Source: Bradyrhizobium macuxiense (GTDB lineage Bacteria; Pseudomonadota; Alphaproteobacteria; Rhizobiales; Xanthobacteraceae). From it: a stretch of DNA of 64,000 nt. A program made the position numbers and the translations under genes. The first letter of the stretch is position 1, and every line of letters starts with the position of its first letter. The stretch covers positions 118,763 through 182,762 of the forward strand of contig NZ_LNCU01000039.1 in NCBI RefSeq assembly GCF_001542415.1, written 5' to 3'. A model generated the notes under the pieces. That model was not told the origin of the DNA, made no database searches, and was given only the letters and a program-made list of their open reading frames with translations. Shown here piece by piece: positions 7,833-17,413 of the stretch.

Positions 7833-8882
7833 ATGGGTCACTGTTTTCCGATGAATGCTTGGTACGCCGCCGCTTGGGACGCCGACGTGAAACAGGCGCT
7901 ACTGCCGCGCACGATTTGCGGCAGGCACATCGTGATGTATCGCCGCAGCAACGGGGATGTGGCTGCGCTGGAGGATGCCTGCTGGCATCGACTGGTGCCG
8001 CTCTCAAAAGGTCGGCTCGAGGGTGACACTCTCGTCTGCGGCTATCATGGGCTGAAGTTCAACGCGCAGGGCCGCTGCACCTTCATGCCCTCGCAAGAGA
8101 CGATCAACCCTTCCGCCTGCGTGCGTGCTTATCCTGTCGTCGAGCGTCATCGCTTCATCTGGCTGTGGATGGGCGATCCAGCGCTGGCCGACCCAGGACT
8201 GGTGCCCGACATGCACCGGAACGACGATCCTGCCTGGGCCGGCGACGGCAAGACCCTTCACCTCAAATGCGACTACCGTTTGGTCGTAGACAATCTCATG
8301 GACCTGACGCACGAAACCTTCGTGCACGGCGCCAGCATCGGCGATGATGCCATCGCGGAAGCGCCGTTCGACGTCACTCATGGCGAGATGACCGCGACCG
8401 TGACACGCTGGATGAAGGGGATTACCGCGCCGCCGTTCTGGGCCAAGCAATTGCAAAAGTCTGGTCCGGTCGACCGCTGGCAAATCATTCGTTTCGCGGC
8501 ACCGTGCACCATCAATATCGACGTCGGTGTTGCGCCCGCCGGAACCGGCGCGCCCGAAGGCGATCGCTCGGCCGGCGTCAACGGGATTGTTCTCAACACC
8601 ATCACGCCCGAGACGGAAACGAGCTGTCACTATTTCTGGGCATTCGTGCGCAATTATCGGATAGGTGAACAGCGGCTGACCACCGAACTCCGCGAAGGCG
8701 TTGCCGGCATCTTCCGCGAGGACGAGCTCATTCTCGAGGCGCAGCAGCGCGCGATCGATGAAAACCCCGATCGGGTCTTCTACAACCTCAATATCGATGC
8801 AGGCGCGATGTGGGCGCGGCGCCTGATTGATCGCATGATCGAGGCGGAGAATCCGCCGCCACATCGGCAGGCCGCGGAGTAG
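7833..8882 (+). CDS. vanA: Vanillate O-demethylase oxygenase subunit (Rieske)
   Basis: A Rieske non-haem iron oxygenase of the VanA type, which removes the methyl group from vanillate-like methoxyaromatics, giving protocatechuate and formaldehyde. The Rieske motif CWH-x17-CGYH lies at about residues 45-68. The mononuclear iron site is DNLMDLTHETFVH (D-x3-D-x2-H-x4-H). ATG 7833 follows a strong GAGGAGG ribosome-binding site and gives the family-typical N terminus FPMNAWYAAAWD; an upstream GTG at 7812 is less likely. vanR and vanB follow within 15 bp, so the three form one operon. The actual substrate may be a related methoxyaromatic. Confidence 0.85.
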   Translation: MGHCFPMNAWYAAAWDADVKQALLPRTICGRHIVMYRRSNGDVAALEDACWHRLVPLSKGRLEGDTLVCGYHGLKFNAQGRCTFMPSQETINPSACVRAYPVVERHRFIWLWMGDPALADPGLVPDMHRNDDPAWAGDGKTLHLKCDYRLVVDNLMDLTHETFVHGASIGDDAIAEAPFDVTHGEMTATVTRWMKGITAPPFWAKQLQKSGPVDRWQIIRFAAPCTINIDVGVAPAGTGAPEGDRSAGVNGIVLNTITPETETSCHYFWAFVRNYRIGEQRLTTELREGVAGIFREDELILEAQQRAIDENPDRVFYNLNIDAGAMWARRLIDRMIEAENPPPHRQAAE

Positions 8883-8885
8883 GGC

Positions 8886-9638
8886 ATGGCCGAGCAAGAC
8901 AGTGATCGCTCCGTCTCACAGACCGTGCGCGCGCAGCTCCGCCTGCGTGATCTGATCCTGTCTGGCGATTTGCGCCCGGGCGAGCGGATTTCCGAATTGC
9001 AGGCGGTGGAGGCGACCGGCGCCTCGCGCACCCCGGTGCGAATGGCGCTGGTTCGGCTGGAGGAGGAAGGGCTTCTGGAAGCGATCCCTTCCGGCGGCTT
9101 CACGGTGAAAGGGTTCTCCGAGCGAGATGTCCTGGATTCGATCGAACTGCGCGGCGCGCTGGAAGGGCTGGCCGCGCGCTTTGCCGCCGAGCGCGGGGTC
9201 TCGTCGCGCGATCTCGAGCCACTGAAAGGATGTCTCGACGAGATCGACAGCCTGGTGCAGCGGGATCGGATCTCGATTGAGGCCTTCTCCTCCTACGTCA
9301 CGCTGAATGCGCGATTTCATGTGCTGTTGACCGAATTGTCGCGCAGCCCGTCCCTGATCCGACAGATCGATCGCGCGTCCGCGCTGCCGTTTGCTTCGCC
9401 AAGCGGCTTTGTGATGACCCAATCAGAACTGCCGCAGGCGCACGAGACGCTCTTGATTGCGCAAGATCAACACCGCGTCGTGGTCGACGCAATTGAAAAC
9501 CGCGAGGGCGCGCGGGCCGAGGCGATCATGCGCGAGCACGCGCGGCTGGCGTCGCGCAATTTGCGGCTGGTGCTCAAGAATAAGACGCATTTTGACCTGC
9601 TGCCGGGGCTGGCACTCATCAGGACTGCAGGCGATTAA
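8886..9638 (+). CDS. vanR: GntR-family regulator, FCD type (VanR)
   Basis: A 250-residue regulator. The N-terminal winged helix (LRDLILSGDLRPGERISELQ then ASRTPVRMALVRLEEEGLL, residues about 18-70) is diagnostic of GntR proteins. The all-helical C-terminal part with DSIELRGALEGLAARFAAER is an FCD effector domain. VanR proteins repress vanAB and release DNA on binding vanillate. Encoded between vanA and vanB, 3 bp after vanA. Candidate operators with GTATAC cores lie upstream of vanA. Confidence 0.8.
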   Translation: MAEQDSDRSVSQTVRAQLRLRDLILSGDLRPGERISELQAVEATGASRTPVRMALVRLEEEGLLEAIPSGGFTVKGFSERDVLDSIELRGALEGLAARFAAERGVSSRDLEPLKGCLDEIDSLVQRDRISIEAFSSYVTLNARFHVLLTELSRSPSLIRQIDRASALPFASPSGFVMTQSELPQAHETLLIAQDQHRVVVDAIENREGARAEAIMREHARLASRNLRLVLKNKTHFDLLPGLALIRTAGD

Positions 9639-9649
9639 AGGAGGAGCGC

Positions 9650-10630
9650 ATGCGCTTCATCGAAACCTGGATTCCCGCAACCCTGATTGCGACTCGCGAT
9701 CTGACTTCCTCGATCCGCGAGTTCCTGATCAGGCCTGAAAGTTTCGACGGTGCGGCCTACCGGGTCGGCAGTCATATTGATGTCGCCGTCACCGTCGATG
9801 GCCGCCCCGAGATGCGGTCCTACTCGCTGATCGGTGAAGCCGACCGCGCCGGCTACCGTATCGCGGTGCGGCGGGCGGAGGATTCCCGCGGCGGCTCGCG
9901 CTACATGTGGTCGCTCGCGGCCGGGGCGCGGCTGACCATCACATTGCCGACCTCGCTGCTGCCGATCGACTGGGCGCGCGGGAATTATTGTCTGATCGCT
10001 GGCGGCATCGGCATCACGCCGTTGATTGGGGCAGCTCAGGCGCTCGCCCGCCGCAAGGCCGAATTCACGTTGCATTACGCGGTGCGTTCGCGTGAAGATG
10101 CCGTCTATCTGGATGTTCTGGCCACCTTGCTGAACGAGCGCCTTGTTGTCCATGCGGGCAGCGAAGGGCGCCGCCTCGAGTTCGGCGCCTTGTTCGCCTC
10201 GCTGCCGCCTGATGCCATGACGCTGTTTTGCGGCCCGATGCGGATGCTTGATGCTGCGCGCCGGGCCTGGACCGGCGCGGGGCGTGCGTTATCCGACCTG
10301 CGCTACGAGACCTTCGGTTCGAGCGGGCTGCTGCCGACCGAGGATTTCCGGGTGCGCCTCGCGGACCTGGGCATCGAAATTGAGATTCCGCGCGATCGCT
10401 CGATGCTGGATGCGCTCAATGCGGCCGGTTATGAGGTCATTTCGGATTGCCGGCGCGGCGAGTGTGGCGTCTGCGCCGTCGACCTGCTCCATATCGACGG
10501 TGAGGTGGACCATCGTGACGTCTTCTTCAGCGAGACTCAGAAGTGCGCTAACGAGAAGATCTGCGCATGTGTCTCGCGCGCCCGCGGCACCATTACGGTC
10601 GATATGCTGCATCGCCCGGACGCGGTCTAG
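9650..10630 (+). CDS. vanB: Vanillate O-demethylase reductase subunit
   Basis: A phthalate-dioxygenase-reductase-type electron carrier, 326 residues. It has an FMN-binding beta-barrel (MRSYSLIGEADRAGYRIAVR), an NAD-binding fold (YCLIAGGIGITPLIGAAQAL) and a C-terminal plant-type [2Fe-2S] domain with CRRGECGVC and a distant fourth Cys in ICACVSRA. It passes electrons from NADH to the VanA Rieske centre. Start ATG 9650 follows GGAGGAGCGC. Last gene of the vanARB operon. Confidence 0.85.
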   Translation: MRFIETWIPATLIATRDLTSSIREFLIRPESFDGAAYRVGSHIDVAVTVDGRPEMRSYSLIGEADRAGYRIAVRRAEDSRGGSRYMWSLAAGARLTITLPTSLLPIDWARGNYCLIAGGIGITPLIGAAQALARRKAEFTLHYAVRSREDAVYLDVLATLLNERLVVHAGSEGRRLEFGALFASLPPDAMTLFCGPMRMLDAARRAWTGAGRALSDLRYETFGSSGLLPTEDFRVRLADLGIEIEIPRDRSMLDALNAAGYEVISDCRRGECGVCAVDLLHIDGEVDHRDVFFSETQKCANEKICACVSRARGTITVDMLHRPDAV

Positions 10631-11301
10631 GCTCGCCACAACGCCTTCCACGGCAACGGTCGTGGTTTCGACCGGACCCGCTGCGTCGCGGCTCGGGCGG
10701 GTGCGCATAGACAGCCTCGCTGTTGGTCTCGCTCGGACGAAATGCGCCGGAACCTTTTCGAGGCCCGTATCCTACAATTTTGCCTCGCTTCAACGTCGCA
10801 TTGAGCTGGATCAATCGAGCAGACCTCATTGTGAACTCCTGACCCGTTGTGTGCGGCGTCCTTCAAGCACCGATTCTTGTTTCCGCAGTCGGCGTGCCGC
10901 TCGCGAAAGTGTTGCATCCGTTCGCAACGAGCAAAAGCGACCCTTTGCCGCTGCCGCAGCGGACGATCGTGCTGCTTGGTGAGGTTTCTCACATCGGCGT
11001 TTCAAATCAGACACGAATGGCCCAAAAGGATGGACGGTCAACGGCACCGCTTGTCCTCGTGCAGGAATATCTGCTCGAGTACAACGTGCCTTCCTGCGAC
11101 CTCACGGCCGGGTGCTCGTCATGGAGGCATCACCGGGTATCGTGCGCTTTTGTACCATCCGATCCTTCGTACAGGCGCTCGTGCACGTCGCGCGCACCGT
11201 CATCTGGCTGTGGGGTCGAATAGTTGCCCGGTAACGCTGGCTCACCAATCTCACCGCAATTGGCAGAGGGATGGTTTGGTATCGGTCTGTCCAAGTGCGA
11301 T
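10631..11301. other. Intergenic region upstream of hupS
   Basis: I see no convincing gene. Besides the FixK-type box at 10801 there is an inverted repeat GTTGC-N8-GCAAC at 10911-10928. The open frame 10849-11223 has a biased composition with no recognisable domain. The region may be a remnant of genes that once lay upstream of hupS. Confidence 0.5.
10801..10814. promoter_or_regulatory. FixK2/FNR-type box
   Basis: TTGAGCTGGATCAA matches the FixK2 core TTGA-N6-TCAA. In Bradyrhizobium FixK2 activates genes under low oxygen, including hydrogenase genes. It lies 567 bp upstream of hupS with no convincing gene between. Confidence 0.45.
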
Positions 11302-11318
11302 TGGCCTGCTTCTTGCTA
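11302..11318 (+). promoter_or_regulatory. Sigma-54 promoter of hupS
   Basis: TTGGCCTGCTTCTTGCTA has GG at 11303-11304 and GC at 11315-11316, exactly 10 bp apart, as in the -24/-12 consensus TGGCAC-N5-TTGCA. It lies about 50 bp upstream of the hupS ATG. I found no perfect TGT-N10-ACA upstream, so the activator may be HoxA-like or NifA acting on a diverged site. Confidence 0.75.
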
Positions 11319-11367
11319 TCTGAACGTCAGCAATTCTCACAGCCGATAACAGATCATTGGAGGGGCG

Positions 11368-12468
11368 ATGGGCGCGGCAACGGAAACGTTCTACAATGTG
11401 ATCAGACGTCAAGGTATCACGCGTCGCAGCTTCCTCAAATTCTGCGGTTTGACGGCCGTGAGCCTCGGGCTCGGCCCGCTCGCGGCAAGCCATATTGCCA
11501 ACGCGCTCGAGACCAAGCCACGTCTGCCTGTGATCTGGATGCATGGGCTCGAATGCACCTGCTGCTCTGAAAGCTTTATCCGCTCGGCCCATCCGTTGGT
11601 TAAGGACGCGGTGCTCTCGATGATTTCGCTCGATTATGACGATACCATCATGGCAGCGGCAGGACACCAGGCCGAAGCCATCCTTGAGGAGACCCGCGTC
11701 AAGTATAAAGGCCAGTATGTGCTTGCCGTCGAAGGCAACCCACCGCTGAACGAAGACGGAATGTTCTGCATTGATGGCGGCAAGCCGTTCGTCGAAAAGC
11801 TCAGATCGATGGCGGACGATTGCATGGCGATCATCGCTTGGGGCACTTGTGCGTCCTGGGGCTGCGTGCAGGCGGCCAAGCCCAACCCGACAGGGGCGAC
11901 GCCGATCGATAAGGTGATCACGAACAAGCCGATCATCAAGGTGCCCGGCTGCCCGCCGATCGCTGAGGTCATGACGGGCGTGGTGACCTTCATCACCACG
12001 TTCGGAAAACTTCCCGAGCTCGACCGCCAGGGGCGTCCGAAGATGTTCTATTCCCAGCGCATCCACGACAAGTGCTATCGGCGTCCCCATTTCGATGCGG
12101 GCCAATTTGTCGAGGAGTGGGACGACGAGGGCGCGCGCAAGGGCTATTGCCTCTACAAGATGGGCTGCAAGGGACCGACCACCTACAACGCCTGCTCGAC
12201 CGTTCGGTGGAACGGCGGCATTTCCTTTCCGATCCAGTCCGGCCATGGTTGCTTCGCCTGCCCCGAAGACGGCTTCTGGGACAGGGGCTCGGCTTATGAC
12301 CACCTCACGACCATCAAGCAATTCGGTATCGAGAAGACCGCCGACCAAATCGGCATGGCAGCCGCCGGCGCGGTCGGTCTTAGCGTTGCTGCGCATGCGG
12401 TGGTGACGGCCGCGAAGCGGCTCACCCGTAAAGGGGATGGTGCAGCTCAGGACAATCATCGAGGCTAG
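11368..12468 (+). CDS. hupS: Uptake [NiFe]-hydrogenase small subunit
   Basis: 366 residues. A twin-arginine signal ([10 protein letters not shown], residues 18-27) exports the folded heterodimer. The mature part begins near [16 protein letters not shown] and carries the cysteine ligands of the Fe-S clusters ([28 protein letters not shown]). A C-terminal hydrophobic segment ([17 protein letters not shown]) anchors it in the membrane. It relays electrons from the NiFe site in HupL to cytochrome b HupC. ATG follows TTGGAGGGGCG. First gene of the hup cluster, behind a sigma-54 promoter. Confidence 0.95.
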   Translation: MGAATETFYNVIRRQGITRRSFLKFCGLTAVSLGLGPLAASHIANALETKPRLPVIWMHGLECTCCSESFIRSAHPLVKDAVLSMISLDYDDTIMAAAGHQAEAILEETRVKYKGQYVLAVEGNPPLNEDGMFCIDGGKPFVEKLRSMADDCMAIIAWGTCASWGCVQAAKPNPTGATPIDKVITNKPIIKVPGCPPIAEVMTGVVTFITTFGKLPELDRQGRPKMFYSQRIHDKCYRRPHFDAGQFVEEWDDEGARKGYCLYKMGCKGPTTYNACSTVRWNGGISFPIQSGHGCFACPEDGFWDRGSAYDHLTTIKQFGIEKTADQIGMAAAGAVGLSVAAHAVVTAAKRLTRKGDGAAQDNHRG

Positions 12469-12477
12469 GGGGAGAGG

Positions 12478-14268
12478 GTGGGCGTAAAGACACCCAATGG
12501 GTTCAAGCTCGATGGAGCCGGAAAACGCGTTGTCGTCGATCCGCTAACTCGGATCGAAGGTCACCTGCGTGTCGAGGTTAACCTCGATTCGGACAATGTG
12601 ATCCGCAATGCCGTCTCAAGCGGAACGATGTGGCGTGGCATCGAAACCATCCTGCGCGGGCGCGATCCGCGCGACGCGTGGGCGTTTACCGAGCGGATTT
12701 GCGGCGTCTGCACTGGCACCCATGCGCTCACCTCCGTGCGCGCGGTTGAGAACGCGCTCGGCATTACGATTCCTGAGAATGCCAACTCGATACGCAACAT
12801 CATGCAGCTTTGCCTGCAGGTTCATGATCATCTCGTGCATTTCTATCACCTGCACGCGCTCGATTGGGTCGACGTGGTCTCAGCGCTCAAGGCCGATCCC
12901 AAGGCGACCTCGAGATTGGCGCAGTCGATCTCGTCCTGGCCGCTTTCATCACCGGGCTATTTCAAGGATCTGCAGATCAGGCTCACAAAGTTCTTCGATT
13001 CAGGGCAGCTCGGCCCGTTCAAGAATGCCTATTGGGGCCACCCGGCCTATAAGCTTGCGCCGGAATCGAATCTCATGGCCGTGGCGCATTATCTGGAGGC
13101 GCTCGATTTCCAGAAGGAGATCGTCAAGATCCACGCCGTCTACGGGGGCAAGAACCCGCATCCGAACTGGTTGGTTGGCGGCGTGCCCTGCGCGATCAAT
13201 GTCGACGGCACCGGTGCGGTGGGCGCGATCAACATGGAGCGGCTCAACCTCGTGTCATCGATCATTGACCGTTCGATCGAGTTCGTCGAAAAGGTATATC
13301 TGCCCGACGTTGCGGCGATCGGCTCAGTCTACAAAGACTGGCTCCATGGCGGCGGTTTGTCGGCCAAGAGCGTGATGTCCTATGGCGACATCCCCGAAAC
13401 CGCCAACGATTATTCTGCGGCAAATCTCAAGCTGCCGCGCGGCGTCATCCTCGATGGCAATCTCAACGAGGTCCTGCCGATCGATCACGGTGATTCCGAG
13501 CAGATCCAGGAATTCGTTGCGCACTCCTGGTACAAGTATCCCGACGAGTCCAGCGGGCTGCATCCCTGGGATGGCGTCACCGAGCCGAATTTCCAGCTCG
13601 GGGCCAACTTCAAGGGCGCAAAGACCGACATCAGGGAGCTCGATGAGGGCGGCAAGTATTCCTGGATCAAGGCGCCGCGCTGGCGTGGCAACGCTGTCGA
13701 GGTAGGACCGCTGGCGCGATACATCATCGGTTATGCGCAAGGCAAAGCGGAATTCGCGGATCCGACCGACAGGCTGCTCAAGACACTCGATCTTCCCGTG
13801 ACGGCGCTTTTCTCGACGCTCGGCCGCACCGCAGCGCGCGCCCTCGAATGCCAGTGGGCGGCCCATCAGATGCGCTATTTCCAGGAAAAGCTGGTGGCCC
13901 ACATCAAGGCGGGTGACACTTCAACGGCCAATACCACCAAGTGGAAGCCGGAAAGCTGGCCGAGGGAGGCCAAGGGTTACGGTTTCACCGAGGCACCGCG
14001 TGGCGCGCTCGGTCACTGGATCAAGGTCAAGGACACCAAGATCGACAACTACCAGTGCGTCGTGCCGACGACGTGGAACGGTTCGCCGCGCGATCCCAAA
14101 GGCAATATCGGCGCATTTGAAGCCGCACTGATCGATACGCCGATGGCCGATCCAGAGCGGCCGCTGGAGATTTTGCGCACGATCCATTCCTTTGATCCGT
14201 GCCTGGCGTGCTCGACCCACGTGATGAGCCCGGACGGCCAGGAAATGGCGTCGGTCAAGGTTCGATAG
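12478..14268 (+). CDS. hupL: Uptake [NiFe]-hydrogenase large subunit
   Basis: 596 residues, GTG start 10 bp after hupS behind GGGGGAGAGG. The NiFe site ligands are RICGVC near the N terminus and DPCLACSTH near the C terminus. The protein ends with a short tail after the histidine ([15 protein letters not shown]), which the HupD protease removes once nickel is inserted. Oxidises the H2 released by nitrogenase. Forms the periplasm-facing dimer with HupS. Confidence 0.95.
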   Translation: MGVKTPNGFKLDGAGKRVVVDPLTRIEGHLRVEVNLDSDNVIRNAVSSGTMWRGIETILRGRDPRDAWAFTERICGVCTGTHALTSVRAVENALGITIPENANSIRNIMQLCLQVHDHLVHFYHLHALDWVDVVSALKADPKATSRLAQSISSWPLSSPGYFKDLQIRLTKFFDSGQLGPFKNAYWGHPAYKLAPESNLMAVAHYLEALDFQKEIVKIHAVYGGKNPHPNWLVGGVPCAINVDGTGAVGAINMERLNLVSSIIDRSIEFVEKVYLPDVAAIGSVYKDWLHGGGLSAKSVMSYGDIPETANDYSAANLKLPRGVILDGNLNEVLPIDHGDSEQIQEFVAHSWYKYPDESSGLHPWDGVTEPNFQLGANFKGAKTDIRELDEGGKYSWIKAPRWRGNAVEVGPLARYIIGYAQGKAEFADPTDRLLKTLDLPVTALFSTLGRTAARALECQWAAHQMRYFQEKLVAHIKAGDTSTANTTKWKPESWPREAKGYGFTEAPRGALGHWIKVKDTKIDNYQCVVPTTWNGSPRDPKGNIGAFEAALIDTPMADPERPLEILRTIHSFDPCLACSTHVMSPDGQEMASVKVR

Positions 14269-14278
14269 GAAGGTAGCC

Positions 14279-15010
14279 GTGCTGGACAAGATGCCGCAAG
14301 GCGTTACTACCCGTATTGACAACGATGCAGCACGGCGTGATCGCAGCGTCGAGCATGATGTCGTTGACCTCTATGAAGCGCCGATGTGGCTGTGGCATTG
14401 GGTGAATGCGGCAGCCATTCTGGTATTGGGCGTGACCGGCTACTTCATCGGAACCGGGACCGCAGCAATGCTGGGACAGCCAAGCAACAGTCTCGTGTTC
14501 CGCTATATCCGTTTTGTGCATTTTTCCGCAGGTTATGTGCTCACCGTCGGCTTCCTGCTGCGCATCTATTTGGCCTTGGTGGGAAACTCCCATGCAAGGC
14601 AGATCTTCTACGTGCCGCTTTGGCGCAGGTGCTTTTGGAGTGAGCTCTGGCACGCGCTGCGCTGGTACGCTTTCCTTGCGGCCAAGCCGGAGAAACATGT
14701 CGGGCACAATCCGCTAGCTCTCCTCGCGATGTTCTTCATGTTTACCCTGACGAGCGCGTTCATGATCGTCACCGGCTTTGCACTTTATGCGCAGGGCTCC
14801 GGCAATGACAGCTGGCAGTATCAGCTGTTCGGCTGGGTATTTGCGATCTGGCCGAACAGTCAGGATGTTCATACCTGGCATCATCTTGGCCTGTGGGTGA
14901 TCGTCTGCTTTGCGCTCGTCCACATCTACGCGGTGATCTGGGAAGCCGTCGTGTCGCGCCGGAGCATTCGCTCCTCCATGATTTCGGGCGAGCGCGAATT
15001 CCGCGGTTGA
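14279..15010 (+). CDS. hupC: Hydrogenase cytochrome b subunit
   Basis: 243 residues, GTG start. A Ni/Fe-hydrogenase b-type cytochrome with four evident membrane helices (WVNAAAILVLGVTGYFIGTG, VHFSAGYVLTVGFLLRIYLA, LLAMFFMFTLTSAFMIVTGF, HLGLWVIVCFALVHIYAVIW) and paired histidines for haem b (LWHWVN, VHTWHHLGLW). Passes electrons from HupS to the quinone pool. 10 bp after hupL. Confidence 0.92.
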   Translation: MLDKMPQGVTTRIDNDAARRDRSVEHDVVDLYEAPMWLWHWVNAAAILVLGVTGYFIGTGTAAMLGQPSNSLVFRYIRFVHFSAGYVLTVGFLLRIYLALVGNSHARQIFYVPLWRRCFWSELWHALRWYAFLAAKPEKHVGHNPLALLAMFFMFTLTSAFMIVTGFALYAQGSGNDSWQYQLFGWVFAIWPNSQDVHTWHHLGLWVIVCFALVHIYAVIWEAVVSRRSIRSSMISGEREFRG

Positions 15011-15016
15011 TCGAGG

Positions 15017-15607
15017 ATGCCGATGCTGGCCCCCGAGAGCGCAAAGCGGATCCTGGTGCTCGGCATCGGCAACATCCTGTGGGCCGATGAGGCGTTCGGC
15101 GTGCGGGTGGTGGAAGAGTTCCACCGCCGCTACACCGTCCCTGACAACGTCATGATCCTCGATGGCGGTACGCAGGGGCTCTATCTGGTTAGTTTTCTCG
15201 AGGAGGCCGACTACCTGATCGTGTTTGATGCCATCGACTATGGACTTCAGCCCGGGCACTTGAAGCTGCTGCGAGACGACGAGGTGCCGAGGTTCACCGC
15301 CGCCAAGAAGATGAGCCTGCATCAGACCGGCTTTCAGGAGGTCTTGAGTGCAGCTGACCTGCTTGGCCGCTGCCCGCGAGAGCTCGCTCTTATCGGCTGT
15401 CAGCCGATGGATCTGGAGGATTGGGGCGGGCCGCTGACCGATCCGGTGCGCGCTCAGATTGCGCCTGCGATCGAACTGGCTTGCGAACTGCTGGTTCAGT
15501 GGGGAGCGCCGGCAAGACTGCGGACCACGTGGTTGTCCGCCTCGGAACGTCTGCTCGCCAATGATATCGACCATGCAAACTATGAGATGAGGGCGCGGCC
15601 GATCTAG
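15017..15607 (+). CDS. hupD: Hydrogenase maturation endopeptidase
   Basis: 196 residues, HyaD/HupD family. It cleaves the HupL C-terminal tail after nickel insertion. The N-terminal GIGNILWADEAFGVRV carries the family GNxLxxDEGxG-type motif with the first metal ligand. VFDAIDYG and LHQTGFQEVL supply the other expected Asp and His ligands. 6 bp after hupC. Confidence 0.92.
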   Translation: MPMLAPESAKRILVLGIGNILWADEAFGVRVVEEFHRRYTVPDNVMILDGGTQGLYLVSFLEEADYLIVFDAIDYGLQPGHLKLLRDDEVPRFTAAKKMSLHQTGFQEVLSAADLLGRCPRELALIGCQPMDLEDWGGPLTDPVRAQIAPAIELACELLVQWGAPARLRTTWLSASERLLANDIDHANYEMRARPI

Positions 15608-15623
15608 CGGCTTGCGGGTTATG

Positions 15624-15914
15624 ATGTGCGTTGGCCTGCCAATGACGATTATTGAGACCGACGGCATGCGGGCGCAGTGCGAGTATGGCAATGAAACGCG
15701 GTTCGTCTCAGTCATACTGCTCTCCAAGCCGCCAATCGGCGCCAAGGTGCTTGTCCATATCGATACCGCAGTGCGGCTTCTGGATGACGATGAGGCGCGG
15801 CTGATTGAGCAGGCGCTCGACGGCCTCGATGCGGCCCTCAAGGGCCACGATTGCGATCAGTTCTTTGCGGACTTGATCGGTCGCGAGCCCCAGCTGCCGG
15901 GGCATCTCCGCTAG
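15624..15914 (+). CDS. hupF: HupF, HypC-family hydrogenase chaperone
   Basis: 96 residues from ATG 15624, chosen because family members start MC(V/I)G and the second-residue cysteine is functional. Earlier in-frame starts at 15612 (TTG) and 15621 (ATG) would bury it. HupF stabilises the large subunit during maturation, especially when oxygen is present. Followed by an unusual 200-bp gap that holds a promoter for the rest of the cluster. Confidence 0.85.
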   Translation: MCVGLPMTIIETDGMRAQCEYGNETRFVSVILLSKPPIGAKVLVHIDTAVRLLDDDEARLIEQALDGLDAALKGHDCDQFFADLIGREPQLPGHLR

Positions 15915-15972
15915 CCGGCGTCGCGTGCGGATACCGTGCTGCCCATCCTTGCCATTGTTCACGGATAACAAG

Positions 15973-15988
15973 TGTCGTGCCGGAAACA
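15973..15988. promoter_or_regulatory. NifA upstream activator site before hupG
   Basis: TGTCGTGCCGGAAACA, a perfect TGT-N10-ACA, about 78 bp upstream of the -24 element at 16066. It sits in the hupF-hupG gap. Confidence 0.7.
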
Positions 15989-16064
15989 AGCTCTGCGCCG
16001 AAGATCTCAAGCGGCCCTGCGCTGCTGATCCGTGCGGAACGCAAAACTGCGACGAGACAGTGAT

Positions 16065-16080
16065 TGGCACACACCTTGCT
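16065..16080 (+). promoter_or_regulatory. Sigma-54 promoter before hupG
   Basis: TGGCACACACCTTGCT matches the TGGCAC-N5-TTGC consensus, with GG at 16066-16067 and GC at 16078-16079. The predicted start is about 30 bp before the hupG ATG at 16122. Together with the TGT-N10-ACA at 15973 this looks like a NifA-dependent promoter internal to the hup cluster. Confidence 0.8.
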
Positions 16081-16121
16081 AACACCCCATCAGGTGGAAC
16101 GGGACGATAGAAAAGAGCCTG

Positions 16122-16556
16122 ATGGGGTTTCAGTCGGGAACGCATGATCTGACGTGGCTCGGCCTCGTGATCGCAAGCATCGACGCGCGGCTGGCCGCGG
16201 CCCATCTTTGGGGGATAATCGCGGTGCTGCTGTCGGCCGGCAATCCTTTGCGTTGGATCGCGACGATCGACGTCACGGTCTCGCCTCCTGAATTGTTCCT
16301 GGCGTTTCGGCGGCGTGTGGTCGGCGTGGTGACTGCCAGGAGCGCTGAAGGCAAGCTGGCCAGGCGGTTCGGCCTGCGCGTCCTGTCGACGCTGATTTGG
16401 TGGCTCCAGGGTGATACACGCTGCCCGATCGAAGAGGCCGGGGTTTGGAAAATCCGTACCGAGCGCATCTTCAGACTGATCGATCACCTGCATCCTAGCG
16501 CGGCTGTCGTCAAGAATGCCATTCCTCAGCCCGTACTGGCGAACGTCGCATCATGA
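16122..16556 (+). CDS. hupG: Divergent HupG/HyaE-like chaperone
   Basis: 144 residues. The central part ([20 protein letters not shown] then [20 protein letters not shown]) aligns by eye with the PELL-AF and VARxAEEKLKARF-LPSL pattern of HupG/HyaE thioredoxin-fold proteins, which bind the Tat signal of the small subunit. The N terminus is poorly conserved. The stop overlaps the hupH ATG (ATGA at 16553), supporting a real gene at the usual hupG place. Its sequence is more diverged than its neighbours. Confidence 0.65.
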   Translation: MGFQSGTHDLTWLGLVIASIDARLAAAHLWGIIAVLLSAGNPLRWIATIDVTVSPPELFLAFRRRVVGVVTARSAEGKLARRFGLRVLSTLIWWLQGDTRCPIEEAGVWKIRTERIFRLIDHLHPSAAVVKNAIPQPVLANVAS

Positions 16557-17413
16557 AAACAGGTTTCCCCTCCGCGCAACGCGCCGAGCGTCCGCTGAGC
16601 GTGTTTCCGGCTGGCGCGGAAAGCCTCGACGCAGGCCATCGCGGGCGGACGGCTGCTACCGCGCTCGCCAAGCTCGCTTCGCTCGATGGCGTCGAGCTGG
16701 CAAGGAATTGTCCGAATGCCGTCGCACTGTTGTCAGACGTCGCTGCTGCCGTTGCCCGCCAGAAGAGCGGCGCACAAACGCAGCTGTTCAAGCTTGCGGC
16801 TCTCGGCGACCTTGAGCGCAAGCTGATTGCCGACGTGCTTGGGACGGGCGAAATCGCCGGTGTCGTTGCGCTACCGGATGGCTCAGTGGCACAGATCGAA
16901 GAATCGGTGCTGGCGGGAATCTGGCGCGTATGCATTGGGGATGATCCGTCACACGAATATATCGAAATCGGCGCGATACCACAGATCGTGCGGCGGGCGG
17001 CAACCGACCTGACGTCGACTGATCTGGCGATCAAAGCGGCGCCGGAAGGCGCGATGAACGTGCTGCCGGTGCTCGCGGAAATCCGCGATCGGGCGCTGGC
17101 CTGGCGGCCCGGCATGCGCGCGCACATCATCAATTTCACGCTCCTTCCGATGAGCCCGGTCGACCAGGCGTTTCTGCAGCAAAGCGTCGGCAACGGGCCG
17201 ATCCGGCTCACCTCGCGTGGCTACGGCACGTGCCGAGTGCAGGCGACCGGCATCCGGAATATCTGGTCGGTGCAGTTCTTCAACTCCATGGACAACATCA
17301 TCATGGATACGCTCGAGGTTGGGGGCGTGCCGACGGTTGCGCTGGCGGCTGACGAGGACTTCGAGGATTCCGGCGAACGCATGCAGGAAATCATCGAGGC
17401 CTACTTCAAATGA
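16553..17413 (+). CDS. hupH: Hydrogenase expression/formation protein HupH
   Basis: 286 residues, HyaF/HupH family. The C-terminal half ([60 protein letters not shown]) is typical. Needed for correct small-subunit maturation in aerobic or microaerobic cells. ATGA overlap with hupG, and the stop TGA overlaps the ATG of the hupI remnant at 17410. Confidence 0.9.
   Translation: MKTGFPSAQRAERPLSVFPAGAESLDAGHRGRTAATALAKLASLDGVELARNCPNAVALLSDVAAAVARQKSGAQTQLFKLAALGDLERKLIADVLGTGEIAGVVALPDGSVAQIEESVLAGIWRVCIGDDPSHEYIEIGAIPQIVRRAATDLTSTDLAIKAAPEGAMNVLPVLAEIRDRALAWRPGMRAHIINFTLLPMSPVDQAFLQQSVGNGPIRLTSRGYGTCRVQATGIRNIWSVQFFNSMDNIIMDTLEVGGVPTVALAADEDFEDSGERMQEIIEAYFK

Noticed and set aside
9451..9470. 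TTGAT and ATCAA half-sites resembling a FixK box within vanR
   Set aside because: The spacing is eight bases, not four, and the site lies inside a coding region.
10849..11223. 124-residue open frame upstream of hupS
   Set aside because: No domain, biased composition, overlapping open frames in other phases; more likely non-coding leader or decayed sequence.
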